From Corinectria fuckeliana (Eukaryota; Ascomycota; Sordariomycetes; Hypocreales; Nectriaceae), in contig WPDH01000280.1 in the NCBI GenBank assembly GCA_019137255.1, forward strand, positions 62,001-126,000: DNA of 64,000 nt, given 5' to 3'. The stretch's first letter is position 1. Every line of letters starts with the position of its first letter. Below are positions 55,041-64,000 of this stretch, piece by piece. A model generated the notes under the pieces. The model searched no databases. It worked only from the letters and a program-made list of their open reading frames with translations, and had not been told where the DNA came from. Position numbers and translations under genes: made by a program.

Positions 55041-55846
55041 ATGAAAGTCTTTATCGCCATCGCTCATCCTGAGCCACAGTCCCTGAACGGTGCCCTCCTC
55101 AAAGTCGCAGTGGATGAATTAGAGACCCAAGGCCACGAGGTCCAGGTCTCCGACCTATCCGGCATGCAATGGAAAAGCCAAGTTGATCGTGCCGATTCCC
55201 CCAGCTTCCAACCGACGCCAAGCTGAGGGTGGCGTACGCGTCGGCAGAGGCAACTGGGTCGAACACGCTCACGAAAGGCGTGAAGCGCGAGCAAGAAAAG
55301 CTCCTGTAGGCGGATACCGTCTTTCTCCAGTTCCTGCTCTGGTACTCGGTGCCGGCCATCTTGACCGGCTAGATCGACAGGGTCCACTCTCTAGGCTTCG
55401 CATACAGCGTCGGTGAGCACAGCGACAAGAAATGGGGCGACCAGTACGGCGAAGGGAAGTTGCTGGGGAAGCGCGCCCTGCTGGTGGTGACGGCCGGAGG
55501 ATGGACGGAGCACTACAGCGCCCGGGGGATCTGCGCCCCCATGGACGATATTCTCTTCCCAGTAACCCTCGGGGTCCTCTACTATATCGGCCTGGAAGGT
55601 CTGCCGTCGTTTGTCGTGTATAGGTTTGATCGCTTGGACGATGCGGGCTTCAAAACTGTTGCTGATGGCCTTCGTCAGAGGCTGCGGGCCCTGTCCGTCA
55701 CGAAGCCTGTTGCGTATCGGCGCCAGAATAGCGGAGATTATGAGATACCGAGCCAGGCTCTGAGACCAGGACTGGAGGATCCTACTGCTAAGGGGTTCTC
55801 GTTACATAGCCGTACTGCTGAGGATACGGCGGGCTCTCGGGATTAG
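55041..55846 (+). pseudogene. NAD(P)H quinone oxidoreductase (flavodoxin-like fold) pseudogene
   Basis: The start MKVFIAIAHPEPQSLNGALL and VSDLSGMQWKSQVD belong to the Flavodoxin_2/NQO family of FAD-dependent two-electron quinone reductases. After PSFQPTP the frame shifts, and the family text resumes in another frame with KLRVAYASAEATGS, then ADTVFLQF, IDRV and SLGFAYSVGEHSDKKWGDQYGEGKL, then RALLVVTAGGW, HYSARG and PMDDILFPVTLGVLYY. Two TAG codons interrupt it where the family has Trp (before ADTV and before IDRV), i.e. TGG->TAG. The downstream 128-residue frame is otherwise well preserved, so inactivation is probably recent. Confidence 0.82.
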
Positions 55847-58800
55847 TACAAGTACTGTGGGAGGGGATGAAGAGCATCCGTTGATTAAGTATAGCATCAC
55901 ATAAACTGGTGGAGAGGGGACATAATTGAACCCTACCTGTATTCAGTTTCAACACGTAGGTAGACCTGAATGCTCGATCCTTGCAAGATTCACATTTCAG
56001 TGTCGGTTTAGCGACGACAACTACGATGAGAGCCTAGACTTTCTTCGAGAAGCTTGGTCTCGAGCTTGTTAAGTCGAGCTTTGCCTGCAGAGCCACTCTG
56101 TTCGACAAAGCTGTCGATGTGGCCGGTCTCCACCGATGCAGCCCTTGATATGCTTGGGAGCACCTCCAAAGCCGAACGCCTGATAGCTGAGGTCGCATTT
56201 GCCGTGAGAGAGGCCGCCAGACAGGGTATGCATGTGCGAATCAGTGAGAATCGCGCTCCTCCGGGCCTTTTCATTCAGCAATGTGTCTGTAGCACTGGTG
56301 GTGCTTCCGTTTTGATGAGGGATAGTTTTGAAGCCCTAGTCAGCTGGCGATTGTCGCGAACAAAATGTGAGAGCTTCGTTAACCAAGTGTTGTTGCGTGG
56401 AACAGCTGCTTTCTCCGCCGATGTTCCCCGCTGAAATCGGGTGTCTTTATGTTTATCGTGGTGTTAGGTTGCGCATGGGATATTAACGCGAACAATCCCT
56501 TCCCTTCCATCATGGACTCGTCACCGACGCATGTCACAATGTTTTATCAGGGGAAGAGTTTCAAAAGCAAGTAGATACACGAGATGATTACTGGTCATAT
56601 CAATGACCTTCACTCATAGGCTTAGCCTCTTCGCCAAAGGATCAACGCAAATTCCCAAAACAAATAGGCCTACTAGCTTCTATACCTGCTGCTCAATTCT
56701 GATTATCGTTATATTTTGCAGTAGGAAGGAAAGCAGGAAAAATAACGTTCTGCTGTGTACGAAAGGGTCATCAAATCTACCTCGATGCTTCAAACAAGAA
56801 GCCTAAATAACATTTCAGCACGAAATAGAAAATTCTAGCCTCTACCCGTAACCAGGAAGTTCCGTATAGACATTGGGAATGTACCTTTATATCCTCAACG
56901 CCAATATCGAGCAACTATTAGTCTTGAAATGCGGCGCGTCTTCTTGATCGCAACCATGGTATCCCTTTATTGCGATGCACATTACTCGGACTAGGAATAG
57001 ACTCCGCCAAGCCTGCAAAGGACGAAAGGAAATAGTTTACTCAGAATATCTTCAAGAGTAGGTGATTAAGCAGTTCGTTTTTGATTTGGTGGTCTTAATA
57101 CGAAGCTCTAGGGTGGGCAAGTTGGATTATCTTACAGCGCAAGATTTAATTTCTTTTTCTTACATTGCTCTAATAATTACTCTCTTCTGGATGATCTACT
57201 AGTAATAGCCGCTATTACACGCTATTACATGGGAGCACTATCTAGTTTGAGGATCCTCGTGGGGATGAATAGCAAAATGGGCTGATGCTGACTCGGGACT
57301 CAACTGAGCTGCATGTGAGACTAGCTGCTATTTTGTGATCTTCGTCCAGGCCGGAACCCAAGCTGCGTTATGAAGCACATACGACGTCTAGCGAAATTAG
57401 ATTTATACTAGCTACGAGAGCAATACGGGAGACATGTGTCTTCAGAAGCCGAGGAAACTTCTCAGTAGAGTCGTAAAGACGTTGTCAAATAAGTCGTTGC
57501 ACTTGTCTTGGGCTTCGACTACCGAACCAAAATATTTTCTTCAGGGGCCAACAAGAACGCAAGCAATTCCGAGGGGGTCCATCTTGGGACCCAACTGAAG
57601 GTTTCCTGATTTACCGGACAACGCCTTGTTGGAACGTTACGCTCTGTCCCATTACGAGAAGAAATTGGTAGATCCCTCAACTCCTTAAAATTGGCCGATG
57701 GCACCTGTTGACACGATGGTTAGCCCCGGCTTCAACATTTCTGCTGTATGCTGACCGACCCACGGTGTGTTAGCGGTTGCCTGTTCTCTCTGAGAGAACC
57801 TCCATTCCACACAAGAGCACAATGAGCAGCCACATCAATATCAGGCAGGCTCCGACGATCAGCCCACTGCCAACGAACGTGTCAACGGTAACCGCCGGAT
57901 CTGCACGCACGCACGCACCGCGTTACCGCTCAGGCGCCTGTCTACCCGCAGCTGAGGGGGTAGTTACGAGGTGACTCCTATTTCTTGGCCGGCATATCCC
58001 GCTGTATTGCGCAGATCCGGCATGCATCTGACCGCTTCCTAGGGGGGGTTTATTTTCTGAATGAAATGCAGAGTTGTGCGGGTTCTTCTCTTTACTTACT
58101 GGGATGTCGTGGCTGTACTCTGGCCTGCTCATGGCTGCCAAGCTGCCCAGCCCGGGAAGCGGGTGTGCCCAACAGCTGAGTTTACTGGCAGAGGATTTGC
58201 GGGACGGCGACTGCACGTCAATGATGACCGGCAATTATGCTTGTGCTTAGTTGTTAATAGCAAGTGAATTATCGGCACGCACGGAGCACGAATAGGCGCT
58301 TCAGTGAGTGTACATCTGCAGGCCGTCGAGTGGCGTGTAAATGACGGAGGTGTGAGTTGTCTGCCGGCGGGCGTGAATGGCTGGTTAGATGTGTGGTGGC
58401 AGGACACACAGCCTCAGCGCCTTAGGAGCAACGGCTACGCGGATCTCGAAGCTAATCTGGCATCTTATGTTTCCGTCTCCGTTCATATGGTGTACTATGT
58501 GACTCTGGAATCAGGCGAGGAGGACATCTGGGTACAGCATGAGTATTGGATGCTTTATTCGTCCCTTGCTGAAATCGGGATGATCATCCTCTATTCACCG
58601 ACTAAAATGCAGACAAGCTACCTGCTTACGGGCCAAGCGTGCCGCCTGCCAAGAAAGATGATGCAAAAGGGCGGCACCCTGGAAAATACGATCCAGGGCC
58701 GTCCAGTCAAGGAGGCCCTTTTTTTCATCCGGCGTTCCGTAGCGTGGCACGGTTGCATGCATTCGTATCCGCCGGCGGATCAATAGTGTGGCAGCTTGGC

Positions 58801-60064
58801 ACGAATAGCTCCTCGCTCGGCTTGGATAATTTCTGTAAGTTAAGTTAAGTACCTACGGCTTGGTCGGTTTGCTTGTTTGATGCGCCCGGTGTGTGGCTTG
58901 CAATGCGCTAGGCGGCTGAGATCAGACAGGTGAGACAAGGGAAAATTAACCGCAAAGGACACACACAGACACACACACACTTCTTGAAACACAAGCTCGT
59001 GTTGATGCAGCCAGCACCAGCGGCCGAGCAGGAGGCCAACAGCAACGGGGCACCAAACTCAGCTCTTCCGTGGCGTCAAGGCGTATTCCCGGTACCTTGG
59101 CAATTTCTTCCGTTCAGGTCCCCCCCTCAGCCCTAACTCAGGGGCCGTGTCTCGGTATCACAGGGCCGCAGTTAGTGAAGGGGCTAACTGGCAGTCGTGC
59201 GGGCAGTCCAAGCTACTTTGTAGAGCGCCTAACTTGAGTAGGAAGCGCCTCGGAGTACGGCAGGCCTCCATCCATGGTTCAGATGGCATCCATGGTTGAG
59301 ATGAGCCCCGGCAGAAGAACCCCTGGCGACTAAATGCCCGGGGCCAGGAACCAGAACCCCCATTCTTCTGCTGGCCGCTGGCGGGCTGGTGAACAATGGG
59401 GGGGGGGATCATCCATCCCAGTGCCTTATTCGTATACGGGCGGCGGCCCAACAGGGGGCCGCTCAACGGCCAGACCGGAACACGCTCTATTTTTAAATGA
59501 AGCTACTTGTATGGATCGTTGGGCGCTCAACCAACCAACGCATCGAGCTGCCCGCCCGGTCCGCGCGCTGGCAGGGTTCCCTCCTTGCCTCCTTGCCTCC
59601 TTGCCTCCTTGCCTCCGTAGGTAGGTTCACCGTTGCTTTTTGTCGCCCACCGGCCTGGAACAGCCCCCAGGGAAGCCTCAGGGAGAGGGCGAGGGAGGGG
59701 AGCATGGATCCTGAATGGATCTACCCCGTATTAGTTGCAGCAATACGAGCGGGAACCAGAGCGGGACAGGGGCATCTGGGCGCTAGACTCTACTCTGCCA
59801 CCAGCGACCGAGCTTCACTTCACGGCCTGCTGATAGTTCGCTTGCTAGCTAACTAACCAACTTGGCTAGGTAGCAAGGAGATGAGCTTGATGTTCCCGAT
59901 GGCACGGCGGTTATAACTATCGGCTTCCTCCCTCTTCTCCACCCGCCCTTGGAACTCTTGGGAACAGTCGCTCGCTTGGCAGGTCGGATTTCACTCATTT
60001 ATTTCACCCGACAGCCCAAGTTACCAATTCGCAATTGCGCCTCTTTAGCAACTGCCATTCCATC
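55847..60064. other. Gene-poor stretch of 4.2 kb with microsatellites
   Basis: I recognise no gene. Simple repeats include an (AC)n tract at 58959-58980 and CTCCTTGC repeated 4.5 times at 59581-59616. Short ORFs (for example 58304-58786) have no domain and use many rare-looking codons. Around 57.1-57.3 kb the sequence is AT-rich. The tyrosinase promoter lies at the right end. Confidence 0.5.
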
Positions 60065-61985
60065 ATGCAGTTTCGCTTCTCCCTGCTCGTCTGGGCGCTC
60101 AGCGCAGCCGGCCTAGTCCAGGGTGCACACCCCGTCACCGGCCACAAGGTCGCCGAGGGCAGCGCCATCCCGCTGCGCAAGAACATCGACGCTCTGCAGG
60201 CGGCCGGAGGACCGCAATGGTTTGTTCGCTGCTCGAGCCTCGTCGGTGCATCGTTTGCTCACTGTTGGCCAGGGACCTCTACCTTCGTTCCTTGAGGGCG
60301 CTGCACAGGCAGAGCCCCGAGGATCCGCTCTCCTTCTTCCAGATCGCCGGCATCCACGGCAAGCCTTACATGGAGTGGAACGGCGCCGGCAAGCAAAACT
60401 CGGACGGCTGGAAGGGATACTGCCCCCACGGTGTAAGCATCCGCGTCTGGGGAGGGTTGCTCGTTGGATCAATGGTGCTAATACAACCTAGGAGAAACTC
60501 TTCCTGCCGTGGCACCGACCCTACCTGGTGCTCTACGAGGTAAGACTTCCAACATCCCGCGGAGCCTCTCTACGCGTACACGACGCATCGTCTAACAGCC
60601 GTTAGGAGCAACTCATCGCCGCGGCCACCAAGCTGGCCAACGAGTATCCCGCCAAGTACCGCGCGCAGTACGTCAAGGCCGCGCAGACCCTCCGAGCCCC
60701 CTTCTGGGACTGGGCAGTGAGCTCCACGGTCCCGGCCGCCACGGTGCCCGCCAAGGTCAAGGTCAACGTGCCCAACGGCAGCGGCATCAAGTCCCTGACC
60801 ATCGAGAACCCGCTGCGCGCCTACCACTACCCCAAGGCGGCGCTCGCCGGCAAGTTCGGCTCCTTCGACACCACCGGGGACCAGGTCTACCGGTGCCGCA
60901 ACCCGAAGAACTACCCCTCGTCGGCCAATGCCCTCTTGGCCAAGCGCACCTACAAGTCGTGGGTGTACGATGCCTTCACCACCTCCACCACCTTCAACGA
61001 GTTTTCGTCGACCCGCAGCGCCGGCGTGAGCTTGGAGCAGATCCACAACGGCGTTCACTGGGACGGAGCCTGTGGCTACGACTTCCTCTCGGCCGACTTC
61101 GGGGCCTATGACCCTCTCTTGTAAGTGGCGCCCCATGCCGGCTGTGTCCATCTGGCACGGAAGCTAACCGCTCACTTCAGCATGCTGCACCACGCCAACG
61201 TCGACCGCCTGTGGGCGTACTGGCAGTTCATGCGCCCCAACCAGGCCCTCTTCACCGACTCCTACAAGGGCGACGCGCGCTTCAACGTCCCCAAGGACAC
61301 CACCATCACGCCCAACTCGCCCCTGTACCCCTTCTACGCGTCGGCCGGCAAGTTCCACACGCCCAAGTCGGTGCAGAGCATCAAGACCTTCGGCTACACG
61401 TACGAGGGCCTGGAGTACCGGTCCAAGTCGGACGCCGCCATGAAGAAGGACGCCACGGCGCTGATCAACCGGCTCTACGCCACGGGCGTCAACAAGGCGT
61501 CGCGCAAGCGGGACGCGCCCGGCTACTCCATCGACTTCGACGTCAAGGTCGAGCTCGCCACGCGCTACTTTGCCCAGGTCGAGGTCGACGTCGAGGAGCT
61601 GGAGCGGCCCTGCTCCATCAACCTGCACGTCAACGGCACCAACGTCGCCAGCATGGTGGTGATGCAGCAGCCGTCGACGGGCATCGTCAAGGGCAAGTTC
61701 TCCCTCGACCAGGCGGCGGACCCCATCGACCTGCTGAAGGAGTCCATCAAGCTGGTCGTCGACGGCCTCCTGTCGACGATCCGCATCGAGATCGTCAAGC
61801 ACGACGGGACGCTGATCCCGCTGGCCTCGGTGCCGAGCCTGAAGATCGACCTCGAGAACGTCGACTTCGTGCCGCCCGTGTCCGAGTTCGAGCTGCCCGA
61901 GTACAAGGACCCCGTCCAGCACGCCGCGCCCAAGAAGCAGGTCAAGCCCCCGGTCAGTCTGGCGTATGGCTCGCCCGGGTACTAG
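60065..61985 (+). CDS. Secreted tyrosinase (type 3 copper)
   Basis: Five exons (60065-60219, 60273-60432, 60492-60539, 60606-61120, 61181-61985) join in phase to about 560 residues. A signal peptide (MQFRFSLLVWALSAAGLVQG) predicts secretion. CuA ligands lie in IAGIHGKPYMEW, CPHG (probably with the Cys-His thioether) and FLPWHRPYLVLYE. APFWDWA follows, and CuB is in LEQIHNGVHWDG and MLHHANVDRLWAYW. A C-terminal domain after about residue 390 (YFAQVEVDVEELERPC) is typical of the fungal latent enzyme and is usually cleaved. It oxidises monophenols and diphenols to quinones, feeding melanin or other phenolic chemistry. Very high GC at third positions. Intact. Confidence 0.93.
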
Positions 61986-62523
61986 AAAGGGATGTGCGGA
62001 AGCGGCGGGAAATGGTGGTGGTCTGATCCCTAGCACTTACATATCGGGCATTGACCAGTACAAAGTCATGATACAATTACACATACCTCTTTTATACTCT
62101 TAGTTAATGGTTAAGCATTCTAGTTAGAATATCAGTCTATGCATCACCATTTATAACTACGGATAGTCTTCATCTGTTGGCAGTCTTTGTTCGTTGGGTT
62201 CGTCTGTTATGCACTGTAGTGGAATGCGACGGTGGCCTACTCAGCTCTACTGCAACTTTGTTCACAATCCAATGCAAATCAAAGGAAGCAGCGTGAAAAG
62301 CACAAAGGATTGACTAATGGCGTAATTAAGTCATCTATTCTACGGGTGGTTCCCAAGAGTGAAGGCATCTAATTCTTTACTTGATACGATGCAGTGCTAA
62401 GCAAAGTCCGCATTTCCACCGCTTTCCTAATCTGGCAATTTCTAGCGTCAAGTTGTCCTGTCGCGACTCGGAGATTACACGACAGAAACTTGCCTCTTCT
62501 CTTGACAATTAAAGTCACCTGCA
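61986..62523. other. Intergenic region
   Basis: No gene seen. Contains the tyrosinase 3' flank and the promoter of the SANT-like gene. Confidence 0.45.
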
Positions 62524-63285
62524 ATGCCAACCCAACGACAAGACGAACCCGCTCCGATGGCACCACGAAGCCCGACGCAGACCGACGTACCTCCCGACGC
62601 GACCGGGACCTCGTCGTCTTCACAGCCCGACGATGCTACGCCGCCGACGTGGAACATGACCACCACCGACCTATTCCTCCAGCTTCTCCGGGAGGCTCGC
62701 AACGAGGACAGGCTACGGCCGTACCACCACCCCGACCTGGGTCCGATCATGGAGCCGATACTGCCGCAGCTCCGCGAGGCGTTCCCCGGGATGCACTGGA
62801 CCGTCGCCGAGCTGATCGACCGCTACAAGACCCTGCTGGCCTTGTACAAGCCGTTCGAGTGGATGAACCAGCTGAAGGGCACCCAGTTCGACTACGAGAC
62901 CGGCATGTTCGCTGCTCTCCCGAAGCATTGGCGCGCGTACAGGAAGCGCTGGGGCGAGGAGGCCATGTGGCTTGAGACGCAGGGGTTCCAGAACGCAGCG
63001 ATGTATCGAGTGAAATTCGTGACAACTACGGCATGGGATATTCATGATAACCCGCTGGCGGACAAAACATCGCACATCAATGACGCCCCATCCTTCCCAA
63101 GTCTATATATATTATGCATTCTTTTTCCCTACACAGCCTCCAACATAGCAATGTTGCTCGTCTCACCAATCGCCCTCTTCAAAACCAGAACAAGCTCATC
63201 CAGCGTCGCAAGCATCTGCAGCAGCGCGTTCAAAATGACCATGTACCTCCTCGAGCTCTCGTCATCGAGGTTGTCCTTGTGGTAG
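62524..63285 (+). CDS. Myb/SANT-like DNA-binding domain protein
   Basis: An open frame starts MPTQRQDEPAPMAP with a disordered Pro/Ser-rich leader. From about residue 40 it matches the Myb/SANT-like domain (Myb_DNA-bind_3 type): TTDLFLQLLREARNEDRL, then a long insertion, HWTVAELIDRYKTLLALYKPFEWM, QFDYETGMFAALPKHW and YRKRWGEEAMWL. Such proteins form expanded families in fungi and may derive from transposon-encoded DNA-binding proteins. The last about 70 codons overlap the 3' end of the opposite-strand gene and look non-conserved, so the true end may be earlier or follow an unseen intron. Coordinates of the end are therefore uncertain. Confidence 0.6.
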   Translation: MPTQRQDEPAPMAPRSPTQTDVPPDATGTSSSSQPDDATPPTWNMTTTDLFLQLLREARNEDRLRPYHHPDLGPIMEPILPQLREAFPGMHWTVAELIDRYKTLLALYKPFEWMNQLKGTQFDYETGMFAALPKHWRAYRKRWGEEAMWLETQGFQNAAMYRVKFVTTTAWDIHDNPLADKTSHINDAPSFPSLYILCILFPYTASNIAMLLVSPIALFKTRTSSSSVASICSSAFKMTMYLLELSSSRLSLW

Positions 63286-64000
63286 AGGTGCTTGGTCCCG
63301 CGGACTCCCTCGTGAACCTGCTGCTTCGCAGCCACTATTGCCTTGGCGAACAAGGGCGTCGGCAACACAGCCGGGAGCGGGTCGCCGCTCTTGAGCGCCT
63401 GCTGCACCAGCGAGAGCACTGCCATGAGCTCGGCGATGAGGCTTTCCCTGACGGCGCCGGTGGATGGGATGATCCACGCCCGCTGCTGCTCCGACAGCCG
63501 AGCGACGTAGAGAAGTAGCTGGGTGACGGCTTGGTTCAGGTGCATGCAAAGCTGGCAGACCTGGCTGAGCGTGTCCGAGTCAAAGTTGGACGACGAGAAC
63601 TCAAACACGGTCAACTTGATGGGCCCTGAGATGGCCGAGAGGACCTCGCCGACCGCCAGGGCCTCTTCCTCGGCGAGCTCGCGCAGATCAGGCGCAGGGT
63701 CCCTCCAGTTGGAGGCGAAGAGGGCATACCGGTCGCGGACGCTGACAAGGCTGTCGGCGAGGATGTGGCGGTAGTGCCGGTTCGCAGAGGGCGGCTTCGG
63801 GAGGAAGTTGACGATGAGGGCTCCGCCGAAGCCCACGAAGACGAGCACGACGCGCCTCCAGAAGATCTGGTAGCCCACGCCGGGGTTGCCGTAGGCCGGG
63901 TTGTGCGTATCGATCCAGCTGTAGGCGACGACGAGATAGGCCGTGGCGGCCATCATCAGGCCGGCGGCCATCCAGGCCGGCGAGCTGAAGAGACGCCACC
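63129..64000 (-). CDS. DUF2421/BRE4-like membrane transporter-type protein, 5' truncated by window
   Basis: The last 290 or so codons of a larger gene run off the right edge. The visible part starts in membrane helices (LMMAATAYLVVAYSWI, FWRRVVLVFVGFGGALIVNFL), then KPPSANRHYRHILADSLVSVRDRYALFASNWR, and a soluble helical C-terminal domain ending LKRAIGETSNIAMLEAV. The order (membrane bundle, GxxG-type loop, long helical tail) is that of the fungal DUF2421/brefeldin-A-sensitivity (BRE4) family, related to aromatic-acid exporter-like proteins (FUSC superfamily). Role in the cell is poorly known. GTG/ATG starts inside the fragment are not true starts. Confidence 0.78.
   Translation of the reverse strand, partial: WRLFSSPAWMAAGLMMAATAYLVVAYSWIDTHNPAYGNPGVGYQIFWRRVVLVFVGFGGALIVNFLPKPPSANRHYRHILADSLVSVRDRYALFASNWRDPAPDLRELAEEEALAVGEVLSAISGPIKLTVFEFSSSNFDSDTLSQVCQLCMHLNQAVTQLLLYVARLSEQQRAWIIPSTGAVRESLIAELMAVLSLVQQALKSGDPLPAVLPTPLFAKAIVAAKQQVHEGVRGTKHLYHKDNLDDESSRRYMVILNALLQMLATLDELVLVLKRAIGETSNIAMLEAV

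Noticed and set aside
58304..58786. 160-residue ORF in the gene-poor region
   Set aside because: No recognisable domain and no upstream promoter or intron signals that could be judged.
60570..62036. Long minus-strand ORFs opposite the tyrosinase
   Set aside because: They are antisense shadows caused by the very high third-position GC of the tyrosinase exons.

Overview
The window is nuclear DNA of a filamentous ascomycete (Pezizomycotina, probably a Sordariomycete). Genes are split by short introns of about 45-90 bp with GTANGT donors and CTAAC/CTGAC branch sites. The families are typical of these fungi: three Zn2Cys6 regulators, a HET-domain protein, a HeLo-like/NB-ARC/TPR STAND protein, a BTB protein, a secreted tyrosinase, a P450, and a Tc1/mariner element degraded in the manner of repeat-induced point mutation (RIP). 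There is no rRNA, tRNA or CRISPR array that I can support.

Layout. 0.7-2.1 kb: secreted M28 aminopeptidase (-). 3.4-5.5 kb: HET protein (+). 6.1-7.4 kb: three-exon BTB-like gene (+), flanked by copies of a short dispersed repeat. 7.8-9.7 kb: small fungal protein and an APH-type kinase (both -). 10.4-12.8 kb: Zn2Cys6 regulator 1 (+). 13.8-14.7 kb: Cys-rich multi-exon gene (-). 16.4-19.5 kb: a gene graveyard with an AMID-like oxidoreductase remnant, an FAD monooxygenase remnant and a 1386-bp mariner element with matching inverted ends and TA duplication. 19.9-21.4 kb: BCS1-like AAA ATPase (+). 22.3-24.9 kb: an ORF broken by TAG codons and a disabled P450 (-). 26.9-28.3 kb: secreted Cys-containing protein (+). 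28.4-31.4 kb: STAND protein (-) with one frameshift. 32.6-33.0 kb: SnoaL-like protein (+). 36.0-37.2 kb: seven-helix membrane protein (-). 38.5-39.3 kb: protein with a WHTDE motif (-). 39.9-40.7 kb: shattered sulfotransferase-like pseudogene (-). 41.4-42.4 kb: GT8 glycosyltransferase (+).

42.6-49.7 kb is the most coherent module: a thiamine-diphosphate 2-oxo acid decarboxylase (PDC/ARO10 type, -) divergent from an aromatic-type aminotransferase (ARO8 type, +), then a convergent Zn2Cys6 regulator (-) and a GNAT acetyltransferase (-). Together the enzymes would carry out an Ehrlich-type conversion of an amino acid to an aldehyde. The divergent promoter holds four direct repeats of CTAC(T/C)CCG. 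The regulator's own promoter holds a perfect 11-bp inverted repeat built on CTACGCCGA, and a third group of related sites lies upstream of the acetyltransferase. This looks like an operator family for the local regulator, as in the yeast Aro80-ARO9/ARO10 circuit.

52.0-54.6 kb: Zn2Cys6 regulator 3 (+), beside a dead NAD(P)H quinone oxidoreductase (55.0-55.8 kb). 55.9-60.0 kb is gene-poor. 60.1-62.0 kb: secreted tyrosinase (+). 62.5 kb: Myb/SANT-like protein (+). The right edge cuts a DUF2421 (BRE4-like) transporter-type gene (-). Six unrelated genes carry stops of the kind CAG->TAG or TGG->TAG/TGA, consistent with CpA->TpA mutation reaching single-copy sequence.
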